This document shows, in pieces, positions 16,452 to 23,210 of a stretch of 33,794 bases of DNA. Numbering within the stretch: the stretch's first letter is position 1; every line of letters starts with the position of its first letter. The notes beneath the pieces are model-generated. The model was not told the origin of the DNA, searched no databases, and saw nothing but the letters and a program-made list of their open reading frames with translations. The translations under genes and the position numbers were made by a program. The stretch is from NCBI GenBank assembly GCA_021847305.1, contig JAJZTZ010000014.1, positions 1-33,794 on the forward strand. Reading direction: 5' to 3'. This DNA is from Pseudomonadota bacterium (lineage in GTDB: Bacteria; Pseudomonadota; Gammaproteobacteria; Burkholderiales; JAJZQI01).

Positions 16452-17808
16452 GATTTTGCGCGGGGTTCTGCTCTGTACCGTAGTGCTGTGGCAGGTGCCG
16501 GTCTGGGCCGGCTTGGATATCCAGAAGTGGAGCACGGCGGATGGCGCGAAAGTGTTGTTCGTTGCTAATCATGATCTGCCGATCGTGGACGTCAATATTG
16601 ATTTTCCCGCCGGCTCGGCCTATGACACGCCAGATCAATCCGGTCTGGCGCATTTGACCAATCACCTGCTGACACTGGGAGCAGCTGGTCTGGATGAAAA
16701 CGCCATGGCACTGGCGCAGGCCGATATTGGTGCCAGTATCGGTGAACGCTTTGGTCAGGAAGAGGCCGGTCTTAGTTTGCGCACGCTGAGCAGCGAGCCG
16801 GAGCGGCAAAAAGCCATGACGCTGCTGGCGCAAAGCCTGCAACAGCCGCGTTTTGACGATGCGGTGCTGATGCGCGAGCGTACCCGTATGGTGGCTGCTA
16901 TCAAGGAAGCTGAAGCGCTGCCGGGGACTGTCGCCGGGAAGGCGTTCCTGCGCGCGCTGTATCGCCAGCACCCCTATGCGCTGCCGGAAAATGGCGAGCC
17001 GGCTTCGCTGGCACGGCTGACCCGTGCTGATGTACAGCGCTTCTACCGGGATCATTATCAGGCGCGCTATGCAGTAATCGCCATTATAGGTGATCTGACG
17101 CGGCCCCAGGCCGAGGCGCTGGCGTTGCAGCTGACGCAGAATCTGCCGGCGCCGGAAGGTGCGGCATTGCCGCCGATTCCCCCGGTGCCGCCACTGCCCG
17201 GAGCAGATGTCGAGCATATCAGCCACCCGTCCAGTCAGAGCCATGTGCTGATCGGCGCACCGGGAATGACGCGTACTGATCCGGATTATTATCCGCTGCT
17301 GGTGGGTAACTATGTGCTCGGGGGCGGTGGCTTCGATTCACGTCTGACGCAAGTGGTGCGCGACAAGAACGGCCTGGCGTACAGCGTATACAGCTACTTC
17401 TCGCCCATGCGTCAGCAAGGGCCGTTTGTGGTGGGGCTGCAGACCAAAAATGCTTCCGCAGCCGAGGCCGTGAGTCTGGTGCGGGGCGTGCTGGACCGCT
17501 TCATCGCCGAAGGGCCGACCGCGGCCGAGCTCAAGCAAGCCAAGGCCAACATTGCCGGAGGCTTTCCGCTGCGTCTGGATAGCAATCGCAAAATTATCGA
17601 GTATCTCAGCGTGATCGGCGATTTTGATTTGCCGCTCGACTGGCTCGATGCCTATCCGAAAAAAGTCGAAGCCGTGACGCTGGAACAGATTCGCGATGCC
17701 TTCAAGCGCCGGTTGGACCCGCACAAGCTGGTCGAGGTTGTCGTAGGCGGCGCGCCGCAAAACGTCACGCCGGGTAAGGATGCGCGTGTCGCAAGTTCAG
17801 CGCAATAA
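16441..17808 (+). CDS. Secreted M16-like protein, non-catalytic partner
   Basis: The start at ATG 16441 gives 455 residues with a signal peptide (MYARILRGVLL to PVWA). The fold is M16, but the zinc motif reads H71-L-T-N74-H75. The catalytic glutamate is replaced by asparagine and no third-ligand segment like that of its neighbour is seen, so it should be catalytically dead. The C-terminal half retains substrate-binding features (LAYSVYSYFSP near the characteristic R/Y region). In mitochondrial MPP and bacterial two-gene M16 systems such an inactive subunit is essential for binding substrate with the active one, which fits the 11-base overlap with the upstream gene. Confidence 0.9.
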   Translation: MYARILRGVLLCTVVLWQVPVWAGLDIQKWSTADGAKVLFVANHDLPIVDVNIDFPAGSAYDTPDQSGLAHLTNHLLTLGAAGLDENAMALAQADIGASIGERFGQEEAGLSLRTLSSEPERQKAMTLLAQSLQQPRFDDAVLMRERTRMVAAIKEAEALPGTVAGKAFLRALYRQHPYALPENGEPASLARLTRADVQRFYRDHYQARYAVIAIIGDLTRPQAEALALQLTQNLPAPEGAALPPIPPVPPLPGADVEHISHPSSQSHVLIGAPGMTRTDPDYYPLLVGNYVLGGGGFDSRLTQVVRDKNGLAYSVYSYFSPMRQQGPFVVGLQTKNASAAEAVSLVRGVLDRFIAEGPTAAELKQAKANIAGGFPLRLDSNRKIIEYLSVIGDFDLPLDWLDAYPKKVEAVTLEQIRDAFKRRLDPHKLVEVVVGGAPQNVTPGKDARVASSAQ

Positions 17809-18343
17809 ATCCGCCAGCCGGGTGCGCATCATCGGCGGGCAGTGGCGCAGCCGGATGCTCGGATTTCCGGAGATCAGCGGCCTGCGTCCGACGCCGGATC
17901 GTGTGCGGGAAACGCTATTCAACTGGCTGGGGCAAACCCTGGATGGCAAAGTCTGCCTGGATCTGTTCAGTGGCAGCGGCGGCCTCGGGTTTGAAGCGCT
18001 CTCCCGCTATGCCCGGCAGGTGGTCATGGTGGAAACCGATCCGGCGGCATTGGTGGCGTTGCGCAGCAATGCCGCAGCTTTGAGCGCGGCAGCGGAAATC
18101 GTGGCCAGCGACGCCATGGGTTTCCTGCAGCGCGACAAAAGGCTGTTTGATGTCATTTTTCTCGATCCGCCTTTCCGGCAGGGTTGGTTCGACCGGCTCC
18201 TGCCTGCCGTGCTGCCGCATCTGGCGCAAGACGGCTTGCTGTATCTGGAAAGCGAATACAGCCTGACTCCACCGGAGCCCTTTTCCGTTTACCGCTCCGG
18301 CAAGGCCGGCCAGGTTCACTATGCCCTGTGGCAGCGTGCATGA
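17786..18343 (+). CDS. rsmD: 16S rRNA (guanine966-N2)-methyltransferase RsmD
   Basis: RsmD methylates G966 of 16S rRNA during 30S assembly. The sequence has the N-terminal RIIGGQWRSR and RPTPDRVRETLFNWL segments diagnostic of RsmD, the SAM motif CLDLFSGSGGLGFEALSR and the catalytic DPPF (FLDPPFRQGW). Two starts are possible: ATG 17780 (187 residues) and GTG 17786 (185 residues). A GTAAGGA site ending at 17780 is correctly spaced only for the GTG, so I prefer 17786. The gene overlaps the end of the M16 gene and its TGA overlaps the next ATG. In E. coli rsmD also sits beside ftsY. Confidence 0.93.
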   Translation: MSQVQRNKSASRVRIIGGQWRSRMLGFPEISGLRPTPDRVRETLFNWLGQTLDGKVCLDLFSGSGGLGFEALSRYARQVVMVETDPAALVALRSNAAALSAAAEIVASDAMGFLQRDKRLFDVIFLDPPFRQGWFDRLLPAVLPHLAQDGLLYLESEYSLTPPEPFSVYRSGKAGQVHYALWQRA

Positions 18344-19470
18344 GTGCCTTTGACGATCTGGACGCCGAAGCTTCGCGCTGCGTGCAGTGCGGTCTGTGCG
18401 TGCCCAAGTGTCCGACTTATCAGCAAACCGGTAACGAGGCCGATTCCCCGCGCGGCCGCATTGCCATCATGCGCGGCGTCTGGTCTGGACGCATCGAGTT
18501 GACCGAGAAGGCTCAGGCGCATCTGTCCACCTGTCTCACTTGCCGCGCCTGCGAAGCGGCTTGCCCATCCAAAGTGCGCTATGGTCGCCTGATCGACGCT
18601 ATCCAGCCGGCTTTGCACCAGTCCCAGCCGGCTCCATTACAGGCTCTCAAATGGCTGGCGCAAAAGCCGTCCCTGCTGCGCATGGCGGTGGGGGTGGCAA
18701 AATACCTGCCCGGTCTGGGCGATGAATTGCCGTCATCCGGCAGGTCGTTCAATCGATTCGGGCGGCATCCGGCAAGCGTATCCGAGCGCGGTGAAGTGGC
18801 TCTGTTCACCGGCTGTGTCGGTTCGGCTATCGATGGCGAAACGCTGGTTGCCACTATCGCTGTGCTCAATGCGCAGGGATACAGCGTCAACGTTCCGCAA
18901 CAACAGACATGTTGCGGCGCCCTGCATCTGCACAACGGTGAGCCGGCTGCCAGCGAACGTTTACTGCAGCGCAACCGCGAGGTGCTTGCCGGCCTGAATA
19001 TGCCTATCCTGTTTGTGGCCAGCGGCTGCGGGGTACAATTGAGTGAGGGTTTGCCCGACTTGCCGGTGGAAGAGGCGGGCGCCTTCATCGCCAGGAACTG
19101 GAGCGACACCGTGTCGCTGCGCCCTTTGGCTGCCAGAGTGCGGGTGCATGAGCCCTGCAGTCAGCGCAACGTGCTGGGGACTCAGGCTTCGGTTTATGCT
19201 TTGTTGCGCCGTATTCCGGGGGCGGAGGTGGAAAGTCTGCCCGGCAATGACCGCTGCTGCGGCGCTGCGGGCAGCTATCATATGCAGCATCCGGAGATGG
19301 CGCAGGCGTTGCGCAGTGGTAAAATAGCCGACCTGCAGTCGGGCGGACAGTCCGCCGACTGGCTGGTCAGCAGCAACATCGGCTGCGCTATGTGGTTGGC
19401 GCAAGGGTTGCAGGATGTGCCGGTGCGGGTGGTGCATCCGCTGGTCCTGCTGGCGGGTCAACTGAATTGA
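18340..19470 (+). CDS. GlcF-like Fe-S protein with CCG domains
   Basis: The start at ATG 18340 (ATGA overlap with rsmD) gives 376 residues. The N-terminus holds two ferredoxin-type [4Fe-4S] motifs, C14-x2-C17-x2-C20-x3-C24 and C65-x2-C68-x2-C71-x3-C75. They are followed by two cysteine-rich CCG domains ([11 protein letters not shown] and [11 protein letters not shown], with CSQRN between), as in the glycolate oxidase Fe-S subunit GlcF and heterodisulfide-reductase-like proteins. It likely passes electrons from a flavoprotein dehydrogenase to the quinone pool, but no GlcD/GlcE-type partner is in the window, so the donor is unknown. It lies directly before coq7. The in-frame start at 18184 lies inside rsmD and is rejected. 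Confidence 0.85.
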   Translation: MSAFDDLDAEASRCVQCGLCVPKCPTYQQTGNEADSPRGRIAIMRGVWSGRIELTEKAQAHLSTCLTCRACEAACPSKVRYGRLIDAIQPALHQSQPAPLQALKWLAQKPSLLRMAVGVAKYLPGLGDELPSSGRSFNRFGRHPASVSERGEVALFTGCVGSAIDGETLVATIAVLNAQGYSVNVPQQQTCCGALHLHNGEPAASERLLQRNREVLAGLNMPILFVASGCGVQLSEGLPDLPVEEAGAFIARNWSDTVSLRPLAARVRVHEPCSQRNVLGTQASVYALLRRIPGAEVESLPGNDRCCGAAGSYHMQHPEMAQALRSGKIADLQSGGQSADWLVSSNIGCAMWLAQGLQDVPVRVVHPLVLLAGQLN

Positions 19471-19493
19471 TTACCCTGTGGAAAGGGCCTCTC

Positions 19494-20120
19494 ATGCTTA
19501 AACCGGATGATCTGATTATCGCCTTCGACCGTGGTCTGCGTACCCTGTTTGCCAATGCGCCGACAGCGCGGCCTCTGCCGGCCGACAATGTTCCGGAAGC
19601 CGAGATGAGTGAGGCGGAAAAGAAGCATGCCGCCGCGCTCATGCGTATCAACCACACCGGCGAAATCTGTGCCCAGGCGCTCTATCAGGGACAGGCTCTG
19701 ACTGCTCGTAATCCGGACGTGAAAGCCGCGCTGGAACAGGCCGCCTGGGAGGAAACCGAGCACCTCAACTGGTGTGAAAGCCGTATTGCTGAATTGGGTA
19801 GCCACAAAAGTTTCCTCAATCCGATCTGGTACACCGGTTCACTGGCTATGGGAATGGTGGCCGGCGCGCTTGGCGATAAATGGAATCTGGGTTTTCTGGC
19901 GGAAACCGAGAAACAGGTGGAAGCCCATCTGGACGGCCATCTCGGCTCCTTGCCGGCACAGGATGCGCGCAGCCGCGCCATCGTCGGGCAAATGAAAGAG
20001 GACGAAATCAAACATGCCCACACCGCCATTGAGCACGGCGGTGTGCCATTGCCGCTGCCGGTTAAGGCGGCAATGAAACTGACGTCAAAAATCATGACAA
20101 AAACCGTGTACTGGGTCTGA
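19494..20120 (+). CDS. coq7: Di-iron 3-demethoxyubiquinol hydroxylase Coq7
   Basis: Coq7 hydroxylates 3-demethoxyubiquinol in the late part of ubiquinone synthesis, as the alternative to the flavoprotein UbiF found in enterobacteria. From ATG 19494 the protein has 208 residues. It shows the ferritin-like di-iron ligands: INHTGE (E57), EETEH (E87 and H90) and a second ExxH near [10 protein letters not shown]. The hydrophobic loop around [19 protein letters not shown] is typical. The start is 23 bases after the Fe-S gene. Membrane-associated. Confidence 0.95.
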   Translation: MLKPDDLIIAFDRGLRTLFANAPTARPLPADNVPEAEMSEAEKKHAAALMRINHTGEICAQALYQGQALTARNPDVKAALEQAAWEETEHLNWCESRIAELGSHKSFLNPIWYTGSLAMGMVAGALGDKWNLGFLAETEKQVEAHLDGHLGSLPAQDARSRAIVGQMKEDEIKHAHTAIEHGGVPLPLPVKAAMKLTSKIMTKTVYWV

Positions 20121-20156
20121 CCCGGTGCGAATCTTGAATTGTTAAGGTGTAACTGT

Positions 20157-20474
20157 ATGACAAGCTTTGCTGAAAATCTGGAAAAACTGGAAAACGTGGA
20201 TAACCTGGCGCGCATGGAACTGTGGGGCGAGTCAGGCAAGGTGGAAGGCGAGATCCAGAATGCGCCGGGCAGTGCCGGCTCTTTCCGCGTGTATTACCAC
20301 CTGGCCAAAAAATGGGGCGGCATTGGTGTCAAGGCGGCGCAGGAAGGACTGGAACTGTTTGCCGAGCACACTGAAGATGCACGTGCCAACCCGGGCAAGC
20401 ACCCCAATATCGATCGCTTGATGGATGTGGTTAAAGAAAACCGCATGTACTCGATTCGCTGCTACAACAAGTAG
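20157..20474 (+). CDS. Conserved small cytoplasmic protein of unknown function
   Basis: A 105-residue acidic protein starts at ATG 20157, preceded by a TTAAGGTG ribosome site. It starts MTSFAENLEKLENVDNLARM and contains GSAGSFRVYYHLAKKWGGIG and a C-terminal KENRMYSIRCYNK. There is no signal peptide or membrane span, and only one cysteine near the end. The frame is solid and codon use matches its neighbours, so it is real, but I do not recognise a family with a known role. It is probably co-transcribed with coq7 (36-base gap). Confidence 0.8.
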   Translation: MTSFAENLEKLENVDNLARMELWGESGKVEGEIQNAPGSAGSFRVYYHLAKKWGGIGVKAAQEGLELFAEHTEDARANPGKHPNIDRLMDVVKENRMYSIRCYNK

Positions 20475-20485
20475 CACAAAATCAA

Positions 20486-20540
20486 GGAGCGGTGCGTGGT
20501 AAAAGCTAAGCGGTACTAAACTTTTACCCGCTCACCGCTC
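20486..20540 (+). repeat. Imperfect inverted repeat bordering the heptamer array
   Basis: GGTAAAAG (20498-20505) and CTTTTACC (20521-20528) are perfect inverted repeats with a 15-base loop. The pairing continues imperfectly into GAGCGGTG (20488-20495) on the left and the first CACCGCTC of the heptamer array on the right. This gives a long stem downstream of the unknown 105-residue gene that could act as a transcription-end or message-stabilising hairpin. Confidence 0.55.
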
Positions 20541-20600
20541 ACCGCTCACCGCTCACCGCTCACCGCTCACCGCTCACCGCTCACCGCTCACCGCTCACCG
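20531..20600 (+). repeat. Ten perfect tandem copies of the heptamer CTCACCG
   Basis: The 70 bases are exactly ten identical CTCACCG units with no spacers, flanked by CTTTTACCCG on the left and CTTTTAG on the right. The array sits between two convergent genes and is not translated in either. Perfect short arrays of this type expand and contract by slippage, so the number is likely to vary between strains. Confidence 0.97.
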
Positions 20601-20603
20601 CTT

Positions 20604-20665
20604 TTAGGCTTCTATGATCTCGAAGTCGTGGGTGATCTCGGCAGTTTTGCCTAGCATAATGGAGG
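20604..20665 (-). pseudogene. Duplicated 3' tail of the OsmC-like gene (remnant)
   Basis: Bases 20608-20665 repeat 20730-20787 (the last 19 codons of the OsmC-like gene) with two differences in 58 positions. Read in the gene's frame both differences are synonymous (GAA/GAG, GCT/GCC), the last alanine codon also differs silently, and this copy ends in TAA at 20606-20604 instead of TGA. It therefore looks like the tail of a once functional second allele or paralogue, not random duplication. Its upstream part is missing; 60 unrelated bases follow before the intact gene's end. Confidence 0.8.
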
Positions 20666-20725
20666 GCGGCCAATCCACGGTGTGCGAAGCCGGTGCGGGA
20701 TGGCCGCAAGATCGGCCTCCACAGA

Positions 20726-21142
20726 TCACGCTTCTATGATTTCGAAGTCGTGGGTGATCTCAGCAGTTTTGCCTAGCATAATGGAGGCCGAGCAGTATTT
20801 TTCCGCCGACAGTTTGATGGCACGCTCAACGATTTCCGCTTTCAGGTTGCGGCCGGTGACGACAAAATGGATGTGGATGCGGGTAAATACCTTCGGGTCG
20901 GTATCAGCCCGGTCCGCGCTGATTTCTGCCACGCAATCAGTGATATCGGCACGCGACTTCTTCAAAATGTGGACGACGTCGTAGGCGGTGCAGCCGCCCG
21001 TGCCGAGTAGCACCATTTCCATCGGGCGCAGCCCCAGATTTTTGCCGCCACCCTCCGGCGGACCATCCATCAGTACCGCATGACCGCTTTCCGACTGGCC
21101 GAGAAAGCTAACGTTTTCTACCCACTTGATACGTGCCTGCAT
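20726..21142 (-). CDS. OsmC-family protein (YhfA-like)
   Basis: OsmC-family proteins are small cytoplasmic dimers, many of which reduce organic hydroperoxides with a cysteine pair. The 138-residue product is close to E. coli YhfA (MQARIKWVE start, ASGH/ESGHAVLMDG, RPMEMVLLGTGGC, LHF/IHFVVTGR and SAEKYC). The two family cysteines are present as C51 and C117. YhfA's own activity is uncertain, so peroxide reduction is an inference. It lies 62 bases downstream of the anti-sigma factor on the same strand with no clear terminator between, so it may belong to the ECF operon. Its last 19 codons are duplicated 122 bases further on. Confidence 0.88.
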   Translation of the reverse strand: MQARIKWVENVSFLGQSESGHAVLMDGPPEGGGKNLGLRPMEMVLLGTGGCTAYDVVHILKKSRADITDCVAEISADRADTDPKVFTRIHIHFVVTGRNLKAEIVERAIKLSAEKYCSASIMLGKTAEITHDFEIIEA

Positions 21143-21204
21143 GATTCAATCCTGTCTCATCGAAGGCACGATTCTAGCGCAGCCCGATCGTGGCGAAAAT
21201 CCTT

Positions 21205-21924
21205 TTACACCTTGATGTAGTGCCAGCCCGCTGGCAAGCGGGTTGCAAGTGTGTCAATCGCTGTATCGGTTGTCTGTGCTCCCGGTACCAGATGGACGTC
21301 AATGCCCTGGTCGTGCAGCCGTTCAATACTCTGTTTGCAGGCCAGTAGCTCGAAATTGCTGTAGTTCTTTTGCAGCGATTCGATCTGGGCAACGTAGGGA
21401 GATTTGTCGGTGCGCAGCAGATTCAGACCGTTTTTGTTTGCCAGGAGTGCCAGCTTGAAGGGGGTGTGGTTCTGTTCCGCCTGTTTGAGCAGGTTCTCGG
21501 CCTCCAGCAATCCGGCGCGCATCTTTTCCGGCTGGTCGGAGTCGATGTGCAACAGCACGCGCTCGGGCATGGCTGCGACAGCGAGTTGCGAGCTGATCTT
21601 CTGATCAAGCATGGCGGTATTTGTGCCCGTCTGGTTGAACAGGTGGGCATACCAGCCTGCCAGGGCGCCAACCACAAGCAGACAGCAGGCCGCTACACCG
21701 TGGCGCACCCGGGCGCGCGGCTGTGCGGCGGTTTCCTGGGGCGGAGTGGCGTTTGCATAGGCGTGTCTGACCATGTTTTTGAGCGCGCCGATTTCGCAGA
21801 TGTGCTGCTTGATTTCCGGGTCGACTACGCTGGCGGCGAGCACTCGCTCGCGCTCGGCTTCATCCAGTTCGTCGTCGACAAAGGCGTTCAGGGTTGCGTC
21901 AGAAATATGCGGGTCGTGCATCAT
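21205..21924 (-). CDS. Membrane anti-sigma factor with periplasmic DsrE-like domain
   Basis: The start at 21924 (ATG overlapping the sigma factor TGA, with AAGGAG upstream) gives 239 residues. Residues 1-70 look like an anti-sigma domain (SDATLNAFVDDELDEAERERV) but lack the HxxxCxxC zinc site. A single membrane span follows at about 76-94, and residues 121-239 form a periplasmic domain. That domain (RVLLHIDSD to GWHYIKV) resembles the secreted DsrE-like protein encoded at 22715. The segment FELLAC196KQSIERL parallels VKIVAC108ENTMKAQ, and the ends GWHYIKV and GYAYIRP also align. DsrE-family proteins bind sulfur on a conserved cysteine, so this domain may sense periplasmic sulfur or thiol state (inference). 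Confidence 0.8.
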   Translation of the reverse strand: MMHDPHISDATLNAFVDDELDEAERERVLAASVVDPEIKQHICEIGALKNMVRHAYANATPPQETAAQPRARVRHGVAACCLLVVGALAGWYAHLFNQTGTNTAMLDQKISSQLAVAAMPERVLLHIDSDQPEKMRAGLLEAENLLKQAEQNHTPFKLALLANKNGLNLLRTDKSPYVAQIESLQKNYSNFELLACKQSIERLHDQGIDVHLVPGAQTTDTAIDTLATRLPAGWHYIKV

Positions 21925-22475
21925 TTGACTCTCCTTAAGCGGGGCTCCGTGCGCTGATTTTGCAGGTCGGAAAGATAGCCCTTGAGCTGTTGGCGTGCGC
22001 GGCACAGACGACTCATTACTGTGCCAATGGGGATGTCCAGAATCTCGGCGGCTTCGCCGTAGCTGAATTCCTCCAGATCCACCAGCGTTAATACCTGGCG
22101 TTGGCCTATGGGCAGGCGGGCAACGGCTTCACGCACCCGCTGCACCATCTGCGAACTGCCGTGAATATGCTCCGGCGTGTCCTCGGGAATGAAAATCGAC
22201 TCTTCGAAGTCGGCAATGTCTTCAGCCGGACGCAGGGCGCGGAAATGGTCGCGCCAGCAATTGGTCAGGATGCTGAATAGCCAGCTTTCCAGGGTGGCCG
22301 GGTCCTTCAGTTGACCAATTTTCTTCAGAGCCTTGGCCAGTGATTCCTGGGTCAGATCGTCAGCCAAAGACGGGTCATGCGACCATGACAGGGCAACACG
22401 ATACAGCCGTTGACGGCTGGCCTCGATGCGGGTGGTTAGGTCCCGCTGGCGAAACAAATGGGTGAGTACCTGCAT
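21921..22475 (-). CDS. ECF (sigma-70 family, RpoE-like) sigma factor
   Basis: The 184-residue protein has only regions 2 and 4, as in ECF sigma factors. Region 2 includes HDPSLADDLTQESLAKALKK and ESWLFSILTNCWRDHFR. Region 4 includes LPIGQRQVLTLVDLEEFSY and the helix-turn-helix GEAAEILDIPIGTVMSRL. A good ribosome site (GAGGAG) precedes ATG 22475. The stop overlaps the anti-sigma start, the usual arrangement for a sigma/anti-sigma pair. Its promoter on the - strand has the same bipartite motif as the divergent DsrE-like gene, indicating positive autoregulation. Confidence 0.95.
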   Translation of the reverse strand: MQVLTHLFRQRDLTTRIEASRQRLYRVALSWSHDPSLADDLTQESLAKALKKIGQLKDPATLESWLFSILTNCWRDHFRALRPAEDIADFEESIFIPEDTPEHIHGSSQMVQRVREAVARLPIGQRQVLTLVDLEEFSYGEAAEILDIPIGTVMSRLCRARQQLKGYLSDLQNQRTEPRLRRVK

Positions 22476-22534
22476 GGTCTCCTCGCGTGTGTGGTAGCTG
22501 ATGACTGTTCTTTTGCTGCTGCTTTTTTATTTTT

Positions 22535-22560
22535 GACGCAGCTGGCAGGGATTTTATTCC
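22535..22560 (-). promoter_or_regulatory. ECF-type promoter of the sigma factor operon
   Basis: Read on the - strand: GGAATAA (22560-22554), 15 bases, CGTC (22538-22535). The GGAA-containing -35 and CGTC -10 are typical of ECF sigma promoters. The spacing equals that of the + strand promoter 36 bases away. It lies 60 bases upstream of the sigma factor ATG. Confidence 0.75.
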
Positions 22561-22595
22561 ACATTTTTTGTTGTCACAAAAAATAAATATTTTTG

Positions 22596-22621
22596 GGAAT
22601 AAACGAAATTTCGCTGGCGTC
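22596..22621 (+). promoter_or_regulatory. ECF-type promoter of the DsrE-like/porin operon
   Basis: GGAATAA (22596-22602), 15 bases, CGTC (22618-22621). It is identical in both boxes and in spacing to the divergent promoter of the sigma operon. It lies 93 bases before the ATG of the secreted DsrE-like protein, leaving an untranslated leader of about 85 bases. Confidence 0.75.
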
Positions 22622-22714
22622 CTAAAGGGTATCTGCGTGCAGCCAAACAACAATAATGCGCGTCGAGTTCGATAAGCACCCTAATTAATTATTGCCACCG
22701 TCAAGGAGGAATGT

Positions 22715-23164
22715 ATGAAGATGAAATTCGCAATGTCCCGTTTTGCTGCTGCTGGTGTGCTCTGTGCCGCATTGTTGGCGCCGGCGCTGCCGGCTCTCGC
22801 TGATGGCGCAGCGGCGGGTGGAAAAGAGAAAGTGGTGTTTCAGGTAAGTGAAGGCAATCCGAAGAACTGGAATCTGGTGCTGAATAACGCCAAGAACGTT
22901 CAGGATGCCCTGGGCAAGGACAATGTGGACGTGGAAATCGTCGCCTATGGTCCTGGCATCGGTATGCTCAAATTTGATTCGCCTGTGAATGACCGCATCA
23001 GCGACGCAGTCGACAATGGCGTCAAGATCGTCGCTTGTGAGAACACCATGAAGGCGCAGCACCTTACCAAGGATGACATGCTGGCGAAAATTGGATACGT
23101 ACCGGGTGGGGTCATCGAGCTGATGCACAAGCAACAGCAGGGCTACGCCTATATTCGTCCCTAA
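22715..23164 (+). CDS. Secreted DsrE-like (DsrE/DsrF superfamily) protein
   Basis: This 149-residue protein has a clear signal peptide (about residues 1-29, ending ALPALA) and a DsrE-type domain (about 39-149) with the conserved cysteine C108 in VKIVACENTM. DsrE-family proteins carry or transfer sulfur on such a cysteine, usually in the cytoplasm; a periplasmic member is less common, and its partner is unknown. A strong ribosome site (AAGGAGG) precedes ATG 22715. It is the first gene behind the ECF promoter at 22596, divergent from the sigma/anti-sigma operon whose anti-sigma factor carries a similar domain. The next gene, a porin, starts 46 bases later without a terminator. Confidence 0.85.
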   Translation: MKMKFAMSRFAAAGVLCAALLAPALPALADGAAAGGKEKVVFQVSEGNPKNWNLVLNNAKNVQDALGKDNVDVEIVAYGPGIGMLKFDSPVNDRISDAVDNGVKIVACENTMKAQHLTKDDMLAKIGYVPGGVIELMHKQQQGYAYIRP

Positions 23165-23210
23165 TAGCAAAAAACACACACACAACAAACATTATTAAGG
23201 TGGAGTGAAA

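Noticed and set aside
20531-20600. CRISPR array
   Set aside because: The repeats are 7 bases long, contiguous and have no spacers; no cas genes are present.
20475-20725. Insertion sequence or transposon remnant in the repeat-rich gap
   Set aside because: No transposase fragment, terminal inverted repeats with target duplications, or other IS hallmarks are present; the duplicated piece is clearly the osmC tail.
21143-21204. CACGAT / ATCGTG hairpin between the OsmC-like and anti-sigma genes as a terminator
   Set aside because: The stem is only 6 bases with a 15-base loop and no T-run on the transcribed strand; not enough to separate the genes.
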